This document shows positions 38,681-47,981 of a stretch of DNA of 64,000 nucleotides, piece after piece. The notes beneath the pieces are model-generated. The model did no database searches and was not told the origin of the DNA. It saw only the letters and a program-made list of their open reading frames with translations. The translations under genes and the position numbers were made by a program. Source of the DNA: Sinorhizobium meliloti 4H41 (GTDB taxonomy: Bacteria; Pseudomonadota; Alphaproteobacteria; Rhizobiales; Rhizobiaceae); contig NZ_AQWP01000005.1 in NCBI RefSeq assembly GCF_000375585.1, forward strand, positions 248,001 through 312,000, in the 5' to 3' direction. Position 1 is the stretch's first letter, and each line of letters opens with the position of its first letter.

Positions 38681-39500
38681 GGGTCTCCGGCCTTTCGTGC
38701 CTGCGCTGGACGAACCGGGCAACATAGTCGTTGGCAGGGTTGTCGAGGATGTCGCCCGGTGTGCCGACCTGAACGACCTGACCGTCCTTCAGGATCGCGA
38801 TCTCCGACCCGATGCGTAGGGCCTCGTCGAGATCATGGGTGATGAAGACGATGGTCTTTGCAAGATTCTGCTGGAGTTGCAGCAATTGGTCCTGCATGTC
38901 GCCGCGGATCAGCGGGTCGAGGGCACTGAAAGCCTCGTCCATCAGGATCACATCGGTGTCGGCGGCGAGCGCTCGTGCAAGGCCGACGCGCTGCTTCATG
39001 CCGCCCGAGAGCTGATGGGGAAATTTCGCGTCGTAGCCGGACAGGCCGACCGTTTCGATCCATTTTATGCCGATTTCGCGGGCATCGTCCTTCGACACGC
39101 CGCGCACGCGCTGTCCGTAGACGACATTCTGGAGCACGGTCCGGTGCGGCATCAGGGCAAAGCTCTGAAAGACCATGCTGACGCGCCGCATGCGGAAGGC
39201 ACGCAGCGCCTTCGCACCCAGGTCGAGGATGTTGTCGCCGTCGAAAAGGACCTCGCCGCTCGTTGGTTCTATCAGCCGGTTGAGGTGGCGCACCAGCGTC
39301 GACTTGCCCGATCCGGAAAGCCCCATGATCACGAAGATCTTTCCGGCGCCGATCTTCAGGCTGACATCGTTGAGGCCCACGCTGCAGCCGGACCTCGCCA
39401 GGATATCGGCCTTATCGAGACCGTCCTTGAGCATGGCGAGCGCCTTCTTGGCGTCATGCCCGAATATCTTGTAGACGTTCCGGATCTCTATATCAGCCAT
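38673..39500 (-). CDS. hutV: HutV, ATPase of histidine/betaine ABC transporter
   Basis: The 275-residue ABC ATPase is of the glycine-betaine/proline class. Walker A GLSGSGKST (about 59-67), the signature LSGGMKQR (about 158-165) and Walker B VILMDEAFSALDP are all present. In Sinorhizobium, HutXWV transports histidine and also proline and betaines (established). The start at 39500 overlaps the permease stop by 8 bp, and the stop overlaps the start of the HutH-like gene by 8 bp, so the three are translationally coupled. Confidence 0.93.
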   Translation of the reverse strand: MADIEIRNVYKIFGHDAKKALAMLKDGLDKADILARSGCSVGLNDVSLKIGAGKIFVIMGLSGSGKSTLVRHLNRLIEPTSGEVLFDGDNILDLGAKALRAFRMRRVSMVFQSFALMPHRTVLQNVVYGQRVRGVSKDDAREIGIKWIETVGLSGYDAKFPHQLSGGMKQRVGLARALAADTDVILMDEAFSALDPLIRGDMQDQLLQLQQNLAKTIVFITHDLDEALRIGSEIAILKDGQVVQVGTPGDILDNPANDYVARFVQRRHERPETHG

Positions 39501-40350
39501 TGCGGGCGTCCTCCGTCCGGGGCTTGCCGAAGCCTTGCGTGATGCGGTCGAGCACGATCGCGAGAATGACGATGCCGATGCCGGCCTCGAGGCCCTTGCC
39601 GACGTCGAGCGTCTGAATGCCGTTGAGCACCTGTTCGCCGAGGCCGCGCGCGCCGATCATCGAGGCGACGACGACCATCGACAGCGCCATCATGATCGTC
39701 TGGTTGAGGCCGGCCATGATCGTCGGCGTCGCAAGGGGCAGTTCGACGCCGAAGAGGATCTGTCGCGGACTGCCGCCGAACGCCGTCGCAGCTTCGACGA
39801 CTTCCGCGTCGACCTGGCGGATGCCGAGATCGGTGAGCCGGATCAGCGGCGGGACGGCGTAGATGATGGTCGCGAGGATAGCGGGCACCTTGCCGAGCCC
39901 GAAGAGCATCAGCGCCGGGATGAGATAGACGAAGCTCGGCATGGTCTGCATGACATCGAGCACCGGCAGAGTGATGTTGCGGACGGTGCGGCTCTTCGCG
40001 ACGAGAATCCCCATGGGCACGCCGATCACTACCGAGACGATGGTCGCCATCAGCATCAGCGCGAGCGTCTGCATCGTCAGGTCCCAGAGTCCGAGGACGC
40101 CGACGGCGACCAGCAACGCGCCCACCGCCAGCGTCAGCGACCAGCGCCGCGAGCTCCGCCAGGCAAGCGCCATGAAGGCGAGAATGACGAGCCACCAGGG
40201 CAGGCCGCGCAGGATCCATTCAATGAACAGAACCGCCTTCAGGATGACGGCGCTGATCGCCTTGAAGACCCAGCCGTAATTGGTGACGAGCGCCTGGATG
40301 AAATCGTTCACCGGCGCGCGGATCGAGAGATTGAGAGAGTCCGGAAACAT
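39493..40350 (-). CDS. hutW: HutW, permease of histidine/betaine ABC transporter
   Basis: The 285-residue integral membrane protein has five or six helices and the EAA-type loop of binding-protein-dependent permeases (EVVEAATAFGGSPRQILFGVELPLA, about 195-220). It belongs to the ProW/OpuAB class that pairs with HutV and HutX. It lies 137 bp after hutX, with a strong intercistronic hairpin in the gap, and overlaps hutV by 8 bp. Confidence 0.93.
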   Translation of the reverse strand: MFPDSLNLSIRAPVNDFIQALVTNYGWVFKAISAVILKAVLFIEWILRGLPWWLVILAFMALAWRSSRRWSLTLAVGALLVAVGVLGLWDLTMQTLALMLMATIVSVVIGVPMGILVAKSRTVRNITLPVLDVMQTMPSFVYLIPALMLFGLGKVPAILATIIYAVPPLIRLTDLGIRQVDAEVVEAATAFGGSPRQILFGVELPLATPTIMAGLNQTIMMALSMVVVASMIGARGLGEQVLNGIQTLDVGKGLEAGIGIVILAIVLDRITQGFGKPRTEDARNG

Positions 40351-40435
40351 CGGATATCGTTCCTTGTTCAGGGCGGCGGCGCGAAGCCAAGACCCTCCTG
40401 GCCCGGGGAAGCAGCCCTTTCCCTACCGTCGCAAC

Positions 40436-40459
40436 GCGCCCCGCCTGGTGGCGGGGCGC
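40436..40459 (-). terminator. Intercistronic hairpin between hutX and hutW
   Basis: A perfect 10-bp GC stem (40436-40445 with 40450-40459) with a 4-nt loop lies between the binding-protein gene and the permease gene. Such hairpins stabilise or partially terminate transcripts so that the binding protein is made in excess. There is no T-tract. Confidence 0.65.
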
Positions 40460-40487
40460 TGGCGACTGCCGGCCGGAAAGGCCGCTT

Positions 40488-41522
40488 TTACTTGAGACCG
40501 GCTTCGATCTTGCCGCGCGCCTCTTCCGAGACCCACTTGCTCCAGACGTCGCCCTTGGTTTTCAGGAATTCGGCGGCAGCCGCCGTGGCGTCGACCTTGT
40601 TGTCGGCCATATAGGCGAGGCTGGCGTTGACCTCCTCGAGCGGGAATGTTGCCTTTTCCAGAATCTCGACGATTTCCGGCGCTTCCGAAGCGAAGGTGCT
40701 GTTCACGCCATAGGCCACGTCGACGGAAGGGAAGGCGCAGCCTTCGTCACGTTTGCCGTTGGCGCTGCTCAGTTCTTTCCAGCAGGCTTCGTTATAGGCC
40801 GGCTCTTCGAGCTGGATCAGCTTGAATTTCCCCATGATCGCGGTCGGCGACCAGTAATAGAAGAGGATAGGCTCACCCTGGAGATAGGCGGAGGTGATCG
40901 CCGCATCCAGCGCCGTTCCCGTCCCCGGCCGGAAGTTCACATAGGCCTCATCGAGCTTGTAGGCCTCGAGCTTGGCGGTGCTCACGCCCTCGCAGGTCCA
41001 ACCGGAGGGGCAGTTGAGGAACCGGCCTTTGGATGGCTCCTCCGGATCGGCGAAAATCTCGGCGATCTTCGGATCGGTAAGCTGTGATACGCTTTTCAGG
41101 TCCGGCGCCTTGGCTTCGATATTGCGAGCGGGATCGCCGTGGACGACATAGTCGGGCACGAACCAGCCTTCGCTGGCACCTACGAAGGTCTTGCCGACGG
41201 CCACCACCTTCTTTTCTTCGACCGCCTTGTTCCAGACGTCCGAACGGCCGAGCCATTCCTCGGCGAAAATCTGCACGTCGTTGTTGGCGGTTGCCTGTTC
41301 GAGAGTCACGGAATTGCCGGGGATCGAGTCGACCTGGCAGTCGTATCCCTTGGCAAGAATCGTCTTCATGACCTCGGTGATGAAGGCGCCGCTTTCCCAG
41401 TCGATGCCGGCGAAGGTCACGGTCTTGCCGTCGCCGCAATAGGAAGCATTGGCGCCGCTGGCGGAAGCCGCCAGCATCAGGCCGGCGGCAGCGAAGGTGA
41501 GTCTCATTGTGCTGATCGACAT
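40488..41522 (-). CDS. hutX: HutX, periplasmic binding protein of histidine/betaine ABC transporter
   Basis: The 344-residue exported protein has a signal peptide of about 1-26 (ending SGANA) and a substrate-binding domain of the glycine-betaine/ProX (OpuAC) type (CGDGKTVTFAGIDWESGAF, then YYWSPTAIMGKF). It delivers histidine, and in Sinorhizobium also proline or betaine, to HutWV. GGGGGA gives a better spacing to the ATG at 41522 than to the one at 41528. It is preceded by hutF on the same strand after a short gap. Confidence 0.92.
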   Translation of the reverse strand: MSISTMRLTFAAAGLMLAASASGANASYCGDGKTVTFAGIDWESGAFITEVMKTILAKGYDCQVDSIPGNSVTLEQATANNDVQIFAEEWLGRSDVWNKAVEEKKVVAVGKTFVGASEGWFVPDYVVHGDPARNIEAKAPDLKSVSQLTDPKIAEIFADPEEPSKGRFLNCPSGWTCEGVSTAKLEAYKLDEAYVNFRPGTGTALDAAITSAYLQGEPILFYYWSPTAIMGKFKLIQLEEPAYNEACWKELSSANGKRDEGCAFPSVDVAYGVNSTFASEAPEIVEILEKATFPLEEVNASLAYMADNKVDATAAAAEFLKTKGDVWSKWVSEEARGKIEAGLK

Positions 41523-41556
41523 GCGCATTCCCCCATTTTTAATCGCGATTCGATTG

Positions 41557-42942
41557 CTATTTGAGCTTGTTCAGAACGCACGCGAAGGCGCGATCGATGT
41601 CTTCCTCCCGGTCATGCCGTCCGTCGCGGATCTTCCATTCGCCAGCGATCATGACGTCGCGAACCGTATCCCCGCCGAGTGCGAAGAGCCAGCGGTCGAG
41701 AATCTGGTTGCCGCTTGCCGCGGCGATATAGGGATTGGATCCGTCGAGAACGACGAAGTCGGCCATCGCGCCGACGCGGATGCCCGGCTCTTCCATTCCG
41801 GCGGCATGTCCGGCCGCTTGGGCGCCGCCGGCAAGCGCCGCATCGAAGATTGTCCTGCCGACGGAGGCGCCGGGCGCGGCGAGCCGGTTGCGCCTGCGGT
41901 CGCGCAGGCGCTGCCCGTATTCGAGGAGCCGAAGCTCTTCCGCGACGCTCGTCGCGACATGGCTGTCGGTTCCGACCCCGAAACGTCCGCCTGCGGCAAG
42001 AAAATCGACCGCGGGAAAAATTCCGTCGCCGAGATTGGCCTCGGTCGCGGGGCAAAGGCCGGCGACCGCGCCCGACCGGGCGAGCCGGTTCGTCTCGTCG
42101 GGCGTCATGTGCGTCGCGTGGATCGCGCACCAGCGCTCGTCCACCGGCATGTTGTCGAGAAGCCATTCGACCGGGCGCCGGCCGCTCCAGGCCAGGCAAT
42201 CCTCCACTTCGCGGGGCTGCTCGGCGACATGGATGTGGATGGGGCCGGTGAGGGGCGATGATTCCAGGATCGCGCGCATTTCCTCCGGCGTCGCCGCCCG
42301 CAACGAATGGATCGCATAGCCAAGCCTCGCGCCTGTCGCATTGCAAGCGGGCGAGAGACGATCGAGCAGCGCGAGGAAGCCGTCGGGATCATTGAGGAAG
42401 GGACGCTGCCCCGCGCTCGGCGCAGCTCCGCCGAAATTGGCATGGGCGTAGAAGACCGGCAGATGGGTTAGGGCGATACCGCTCGTCTGCGCGGCCCTTA
42501 GTATCCGCAGCGACATTTCCGCCGGGTCCGCGTAAGGCGTGCCGTCGAGCTGATGGTGGAGGTAGTGGAATTCGACGACACGGCCGAAGCCGCCTTTCAG
42601 CATTTCCACATAGAGCTTGGCGGCGATTGCCTCGAGATCGTCCGGGTCGACCAGGCCGACGGTGCGATACATCTCCTCGCGCCAGGTCCAGAAGCTGTCG
42701 TCGCCTGTTCCGGCCACTTCCGCAAGGCCGGCCATCGCACGCTGGAAGGCGTGGGAATGCAGGTTCGCCATCGCCGGCACGACGGGTCCGGACAGATGCT
42801 CGTCGCCCGGTGCCTTCGATTGCCCTGCTTCCACCGCGAGAATGCGTCCCGCCGCGTCGACGGAGATCGCGACGTCCTTGGACCAACCGGTCGGCAGCAG
42901 CGCCTGTTCGGCAAACAGTCGATGAGCGGACAAAGCTGTCAT
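41557..42942 (-). CDS. hutF: HutF, formimidoylglutamate deiminase
   Basis: The 461-residue amidohydrolase has metal-ligand motifs NLHSHAFQR (about 59-67), HVAEQP, HATHM and GTDSHVA (Asp). It has the length and signature of formimidoylglutamate deiminases (HutF). It converts N-formimidoyl-L-glutamate to N-formyl-L-glutamate and ammonia in the five-step histidine pathway, which also needs HutU, HutI and HutG; none of those is in the window. It is divergent from hutC across 128 bp. Confidence 0.93.
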   Translation of the reverse strand: MTALSAHRLFAEQALLPTGWSKDVAISVDAAGRILAVEAGQSKAPGDEHLSGPVVPAMANLHSHAFQRAMAGLAEVAGTGDDSFWTWREEMYRTVGLVDPDDLEAIAAKLYVEMLKGGFGRVVEFHYLHHQLDGTPYADPAEMSLRILRAAQTSGIALTHLPVFYAHANFGGAAPSAGQRPFLNDPDGFLALLDRLSPACNATGARLGYAIHSLRAATPEEMRAILESSPLTGPIHIHVAEQPREVEDCLAWSGRRPVEWLLDNMPVDERWCAIHATHMTPDETNRLARSGAVAGLCPATEANLGDGIFPAVDFLAAGGRFGVGTDSHVATSVAEELRLLEYGQRLRDRRRNRLAAPGASVGRTIFDAALAGGAQAAGHAAGMEEPGIRVGAMADFVVLDGSNPYIAAASGNQILDRWLFALGGDTVRDVMIAGEWKIRDGRHDREEDIDRAFACVLNKLK

Positions 42943-42963
42943 GAGCGCCGTTCCTGTGCGTGG

Positions 42964-42981
42964 TTGTATATGGAACTATAG
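42964..42981. promoter_or_regulatory. Possible HutC operator in the hutF/hutC divergent region
   Basis: TTGTATATGGAACTATAG has one half close to the TTGTATA half-site reported for HutC repressors in other bacteria, and a poor second half. It lies 22 bp before hutF and 90 bp before hutC. Evidence is weak. Confidence 0.3.
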
Positions 42982-43070
42982 ATATTTTCTTGTGGCGCGC
43001 AAGCTGGAAATAAAGGAAAACAAGCGCTGATTTGCCGGGCCGGCGGCGCCCGGCCGCAACGGAGCATCGC

Positions 43071-43814
43071 ATGGCGGTATCGGGTCGTAAGAGCGACAGG
43101 GCGGTTTTCGACGACGGGCCGGTACCGCGCTATGAAGCGGTCAAGCAGTTCATCCGCAGCCGCATCGAAAGCGGCGATTGGCCGCCGCACCATCGCATAC
43201 CGTCCGAAAACGATATCGTCGCCGATCTCGGAGTCAGCCGGATGACCGCCAATCGGGCACTTCGCGAACTGGCGAGCGAGGGTGCGATCACGCGGGTCCA
43301 GGGGGTAGGGTCCTTCGTGGCTGCCCACAAGGGCAGCACGGCCCTTCTCGAGGTGCGCAATATCGCCGACGAGATTCGCGAGCGCGGCCACAGGCATACC
43401 TCGCGGATCACGCTCCTCGAGGAGGAGCAGGCAAGCACCGGGGTCGCAGAGGCGCTCGGGCTTGCGACGAACGCGCGGGTCTTTCACTCGATCATCGTCC
43501 ACGCGGAGGACGACGTTCCGATCCAGATCGAGGACCGTTTCGTCAATCCTGCAATCTGCCCCAATTACCTGGAACAGGATTTCACCAGCATGACCCCGAA
43601 CGTCTATCTGACGTTGGTGGCGCCGATCACGCGGACGGAGCAGATAGTCGAAGCCGTTCTGCCGAAGCCGTGGGAATGCAAGCTCCTTTCGATCGGCCGC
43701 GGCGAACCGTGCCTGATGATCCGTCGACGGACCTGGTCGGAAGCTGCGAATGTGACGGTCGCGTGGCTCACCTATCCGGGTACGCGCTATCGTCTTGAAG
43801 GTGTTTCGCAGTAA
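43071..43814 (+). CDS. hutC: HutC, histidine-utilisation repressor (GntR family)
   Basis: The 247-residue protein has an N-terminal GntR winged helix-turn-helix (about 15-85, with SENDIVADLGVSRMTANRALREL) and a C-terminal UTRA ligand-binding domain (about 100-240, ending YRLEG). HutC repressors respond to urocanate in characterised bacteria. The start at 43071 gives the family N-terminus. It is divergent from hutF and is followed only 30 bp later by the large kinase/M23/aminotransferase gene on the same strand, so the two may be co-transcribed. Confidence 0.93.
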   Translation: MAVSGRKSDRAVFDDGPVPRYEAVKQFIRSRIESGDWPPHHRIPSENDIVADLGVSRMTANRALRELASEGAITRVQGVGSFVAAHKGSTALLEVRNIADEIRERGHRHTSRITLLEEEQASTGVAEALGLATNARVFHSIIVHAEDDVPIQIEDRFVNPAICPNYLEQDFTSMTPNVYLTLVAPITRTEQIVEAVLPKPWECKLLSIGRGEPCLMIRRRTWSEAANVTVAWLTYPGTRYRLEGVSQ

Positions 43815-43844
43815 GAAGGACACCTTCGCAGAGACGGGAAGGAA

Positions 43845-46775
43845 ATGATGGAAGACGAATTGCTGAAGCGCCGCACGCGGCTTGCGAGACCGGACGTGTC
43901 GATCGAAGAGGCGCAGGCGATCCTGGCTCAACATTACGGCCTTTCCGGCTATCTTACGGAACTCGGCAGCCAGCAGGACCGCAACTACCGCGTCGACACA
44001 AGCGAGGGACGTTTCGTCCTCAAGATCGCGCGTGCCGAATATGCGCGGGCCGAGATCGAAGCCCAGAATGCCGCTTTGCGGCATGTCGCCACCAGGCCCG
44101 ATGCTCCCAAAGTGCCCGAAGTGATGTCCGCTTTGAGCGGCGAGGAAATCGTTGCCGCATCCGTTCGCGAGGAAACCTATCAGTTCCGGTTGCTCACCTA
44201 TCTCGACGGCACGCCTCTGACGCGCCGCAGGCACCTGGCCGTGGAAACCGTGGCGGCACTTGGCGATCTTGCGGGCCGGTTGGCCGTCGCACTCAGGGAT
44301 TTCGATCACCCGGGGCTCGAGCGGGAGCTGCAATGGGACCTCAGAAGGGCGGGGCCGGTCGCGCTTCACCTGCTTTCGGCCATGAGCGACATCGATCTGC
44401 GCCAGCGCATTGCCGAGGCGATGGTCGGCGCCATGCGCAGGGTTCAGCCGCTGATGCCGGAGCTGCGCCTGCAGGCGATCCATCAGGACGTCACCGACGA
44501 CAATGTCGTGAGCCGCGCGAACAGGAGCGGGCGCCTCATCCCCGACGGCGTCATCGATTTCGGCGACGTGCTGAAAGGATGGGTGGTCGCCGATCTTGCC
44601 GTTACCTGCGCATCGCTGCTGCATCACTCGGACGGAGATCCCTTCCATATCCTGCCGGCGGTGAAGGCGTTCCATGCCGTCTGCCCTTTAACGGATGCCG
44701 AATTGAAGGCGCTCTGGCCGTTGATCGTCGCGCGTGCCTGCGTTCTCGTGGCGAGCACGGCGCAGCAGCTCGAGGTCGATCCGGAAAATGCCTATGTCGA
44801 AGGCAATGCCGCGCATGAGCGGGAAATCTTCGACGTTGCCGTTTCGGTGCCTCTCGAACTCATGGAGCATGCGATCGGAGAGGCCGTGGGGAGGGCTCCG
44901 CAGCTTTCTCCGCCCGAGATGGGCGGTCGGCTGCTGCCCGAGCTCGACCTTTCGGAAATAGGCATCGTCGATCTTTCCTCGCTCGGCCCGCACCTTCCTG
45001 CCGATCGCTGGCATTACGAGGACACCGAAGCCCTGCTCCTGCAATCGGCGGCGCGTGCGGCCGGTGCCGCGGCGACGCGCTATGGCGAGTACCGGCTGAC
45101 GGAAACGAGGCTCCTGCAGGCAAGCGCCCCCCGGACATTCGCCCTGCACGTGGATTTATGCCTGCATGGGCAGACTGCCGTGCACGCGCCTTTTGCCGGC
45201 CGGCTCCACCAGCGCGGCGGCAAGCTGATCTTCTCGGGCGAAGGTCTCCATCTCCATCTTTACGGCGTGGAGGCAGCCGAACTCGCCGAGGACGCGTTCG
45301 AGGCGGGCGCACGGATCGGCGTGGTCCCCGGCGATCCGTCGGCCCTGGGGTTCATGCGCGTCCAGCTTTGCACGACGCCGGAGGTGGACCCGCCCGCCTT
45401 CGCTGCGTCACATCAGGCGGAGGCATGGTGCCGGCTTTGCCCGTCGCCCGCACCGATCCTGGGCTTCGATTGCGATGCGGCCTTGCCGGACGCGGCCGGG
45501 CTCCTCGAGCGCCGCCGACGGCACTATGCCCGGCCGCAGAAGAACTATTACCGCACGCCGCCGCAGATCGAGCGCGGCTGGAAGGAGCATCTCTTCGACG
45601 TCGAAGGGCGCGCTTATCTCGATATGGTCAACAACGTCACGCTCGTCGGCCACGGGCATCCGCGCCTGTCGGCTGCGGTCGGGCGGCAATGGTCGCTGCT
45701 CAACACCAATTCGCGGTTCCACTATGCTGCCGTGACGGAGTTTTCCGAGCGGCTTGCGGCGCTCGCGCCGGAAGGTCTCGACACTGTCTTTCTGGTCAAC
45801 AGCGGATCCGAGGCGAACGATCTCGCCATCCGGCTCGCCTGGGCCCATTCCGGAGCGCGCAACATGATCTCGCTGCTGGAGGCCTATCACGGCTGGACGG
45901 TCGCGAGCGACGCCGTTTCCACCTCGATCGCGGACAATCCGCAGGCGCTGACGACGCGTCCCGACTGGGTCCATCCCGTCGTCTCGCCGAACACCTATCG
46001 AGGCCCGTTCCGCGGGGAGGGTTCGACGGGCGACTATGTCGACGCCGTGTCTCGAAAGCTCGCGGAACTGGACGAGAAAGGCGGGAAGCTCGCCGGTTTC
46101 ATCGCAGAACCGGTCTACGGCAATGCCGGCGGCATTCCGTTGCCTTCCGGCTATCTGGAAGCGGTCTACGCCATGGTCCGCGAGAGAAGCGGCGTCTGCA
46201 TCGCCGACGAGGTGCAGGTCGGCTACGGGCGGCTCGGTCATCATTTCTGGGGTTTCGAGCAACAGGGCGTCGTGCCCGATATCATCACCGTCGCCAAGGG
46301 CATGGGCAACGGCCATCCGCTGGGCGCGGTCATCACGCGGCGCGAGATTGCCGATGCGCTGGAGAAGGAAGGCTATTTCTTCTCTTCCGCCGGCGGCAGC
46401 CCCGTGAGTTCCGTCGTCGGCTTGACCGTCCTCGACATTCTTCACGACGACGCCCTGCAGGAAAATGCCCGCGCGGTGGGCACCCATCTCAAGAGTCGGC
46501 TCGAGGCGCTCGGGGACCGGTTTCCTCTCGTCGGCGCCGTTCACGGCATGGGGCTTTACCTGGGCGTGGAATTCGTCCGCGACCGCGAAACGCTCGAACC
46601 GGCCACCGAGGAAACCGCGGCGATCTGCGACCGCCTTCTCGATCTCGGCATCGTCATGCAGCCGACCGGAGACCATCTGAACGTCCTGAAGATCAAACCG
46701 CCGCTTTGCCTCGCCCGGGAGAGCGCCGATTTCTTCGCCGATATGCTGGCCAGGGTGCTCGAAGAGGGATGGTAG
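43845..46775 (+). CDS. Trimodular kinase - degenerate M23-like - class III aminotransferase/phospho-lyase
   Basis: The protein has 976 residues. The N-terminal phosphotransferase domain (about 20-330) is of the APH/hydroxylysine-kinase type, with catalytic HQD (213-215) and VIDFGDV. A middle region (about 425-540) aligns with the M23 peptidase module of the paralogue at 47982-51035, but the His-x-His position reads FMRVQL (503-508) and the first His ligand is also lost, so it cannot bind zinc as in M23. The C-terminal class III domain (about 560-976) has NSGSEAND and the PLP lysine (Lys818 in VAKGMGNGHP). Related human proteins are the hydroxylysine kinase and the phospho-lyases PHYKPL and ETNPPL. 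It has no signal peptide. AAGGA precedes the ATG. Confidence 0.88.
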   Translation: MMEDELLKRRTRLARPDVSIEEAQAILAQHYGLSGYLTELGSQQDRNYRVDTSEGRFVLKIARAEYARAEIEAQNAALRHVATRPDAPKVPEVMSALSGEEIVAASVREETYQFRLLTYLDGTPLTRRRHLAVETVAALGDLAGRLAVALRDFDHPGLERELQWDLRRAGPVALHLLSAMSDIDLRQRIAEAMVGAMRRVQPLMPELRLQAIHQDVTDDNVVSRANRSGRLIPDGVIDFGDVLKGWVVADLAVTCASLLHHSDGDPFHILPAVKAFHAVCPLTDAELKALWPLIVARACVLVASTAQQLEVDPENAYVEGNAAHEREIFDVAVSVPLELMEHAIGEAVGRAPQLSPPEMGGRLLPELDLSEIGIVDLSSLGPHLPADRWHYEDTEALLLQSAARAAGAAATRYGEYRLTETRLLQASAPRTFALHVDLCLHGQTAVHAPFAGRLHQRGGKLIFSGEGLHLHLYGVEAAELAEDAFEAGARIGVVPGDPSALGFMRVQLCTTPEVDPPAFAASHQAEAWCRLCPSPAPILGFDCDAALPDAAGLLERRRRHYARPQKNYYRTPPQIERGWKEHLFDVEGRAYLDMVNNVTLVGHGHPRLSAAVGRQWSLLNTNSRFHYAAVTEFSERLAALAPEGLDTVFLVNSGSEANDLAIRLAWAHSGARNMISLLEAYHGWTVASDAVSTSIADNPQALTTRPDWVHPVVSPNTYRGPFRGEGSTGDYVDAVSRKLAELDEKGGKLAGFIAEPVYGNAGGIPLPSGYLEAVYAMVRERSGVCIADEVQVGYGRLGHHFWGFEQQGVVPDIITVAKGMGNGHPLGAVITRREIADALEKEGYFFSSAGGSPVSSVVGLTVLDILHDDALQENARAVGTHLKSRLEALGDRFPLVGAVHGMGLYLGVEFVRDRETLEPATEETAAICDRLLDLGIVMQPTGDHLNVLKIKPPLCLARESADFFADMLARVLEEGW

Positions 46776-46780
46776 GAGAA

Positions 46781-46815
46781 AGGCGCCGCCGGAATTCCCT
46801 GCGGCGCCTGCTTTG
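46781..46815. terminator. Hairpin between the convergent trimodular and binding-protein genes
   Basis: AGGCGCCGC (46781-46789) pairs with GCGGCGCCT (46801-46809) across an 11-nt loop and is followed by GCTTTG. It lies 6 bp after the plus-strand stop and may serve both convergent genes. Confidence 0.6.
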
Positions 46816-46871
46816 ATCCGCTGCATGTCGTGTCCTTCAATCGGCTGCGATCGAAGGAAACATGCAGAAGG

Positions 46872-47882
46872 TCAGCGGACCGGCGGCGCGTAGATCAGGC
46901 CGCCGTGGTTCCAGAGCCTGTTGAGGCCGCGATCGATCCTGAGCGCGCTCTCCTTGCCGAGGTGACGCTCGAAGATCTCACCGTAGTTGCCGACCGCAGC
47001 CACCGTCTGGTAGGCCCATTTCGGATCGAGCCCGAGCGCCTTTCCGGCTTCGTTGTCGATGCCGAGGAAGCGCTTTTGTGCGGCGGTTCCGCTTTCGAGG
47101 AGCGAAGCGGCATTGTCCCGGGTGATGCCCAGCTCCTCTGCCTCTATCATCGCGAAGAGCGTCCAGCGAACGACCTTGAACCATTGATCGTCGCCCTGGC
47201 GGACGGCAGGGCCGAGCGGCTCCTTGGAAATGACTTCCGGCAGGATGACGAAGCGGTCAGGATCATTGAGCGTCAGCCGCTGCGAATAGAGGGCGGAGGC
47301 ATCGGTGGAATAGACGTCGCAGCGGCCGGAATTGAAGGCCTGGATCGTCTGGTCCGCCTTTTCGAAGGCGATCACCTGATACTCGATCCTGTTGGCGCTG
47401 AAATAGTCCGCCATGTTCTGTTCGGTCGTGGTGCCGGTCTCCGTGCAGACGGAGGCGCCCGAGAGCTCCTTGACGCTCTTCACGCCGATATCGTTGCGCA
47501 CCATGAAGGCCTGACCGTCATAATAGTTCACGCCGACGAAGCTCATGCCCAGATCCGTGTCGCGCGAAAGCGTCCAGGTGGTCTGGCGCGAAAGCAGGTC
47601 GACCTCGCCGGATTGGAGCGCGGTGAAGCGCTCCTTGGTCGAAAGCGGCACATATTTCACCTTCTCCGGACTGCCAAGGGTGGCGGCCGCGACCGCACGG
47701 CAGAAATCGATGTCGAAGCCGGACCACTCGCCCTTATCGTCCGGGGCGGAGAAGCCGAGGACGCCCTGACTCACGCCGCAACGCAGCTCGCCGCGCTGCT
47801 TGACGACGTCGAGGGTTGCGGCCTGCGCCGTCGTGCCGGCAAGAAACGCCGTCGCAAAGAGTGCCAAAATGCCGGTTTTCAT
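46872..47882 (-). CDS. Polar amino-acid ABC transporter binding protein (AapJ-type)
   Basis: The 336-residue exported protein has a signal peptide of about 1-22 (ending AQA), then TLDVVKQRGELRCGVSQG and GFDIDFCRAVAAA, typical of the AapJ/BztA general L-amino-acid binding proteins. No permease or ATPase gene is next to it, so it must use a transporter encoded elsewhere or act as an alternative receptor. GGAGGAGGACAG precedes the ATG at 47882. It is the second gene of the minus-strand transcript led by the trimodular gene 99 bp upstream and probably supplies its substrate. Confidence 0.92.
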   Translation of the reverse strand: MKTGILALFATAFLAGTTAQAATLDVVKQRGELRCGVSQGVLGFSAPDDKGEWSGFDIDFCRAVAAATLGSPEKVKYVPLSTKERFTALQSGEVDLLSRQTTWTLSRDTDLGMSFVGVNYYDGQAFMVRNDIGVKSVKELSGASVCTETGTTTEQNMADYFSANRIEYQVIAFEKADQTIQAFNSGRCDVYSTDASALYSQRLTLNDPDRFVILPEVISKEPLGPAVRQGDDQWFKVVRWTLFAMIEAEELGITRDNAASLLESGTAAQKRFLGIDNEAGKALGLDPKWAYQTVAAVGNYGEIFERHLGKESALRIDRGLNRLWNHGGLIYAPPVR

Positions 47883-47981
47883 CGTCCTGTCCTCCTCCGT
47901 TATAAGACGCAATCATTGAGCTCCAGGACGCGCGTCGCGCCCGGAGTGGTCTGGTTCTTCGGTGATACCGCTACCTCGTAA

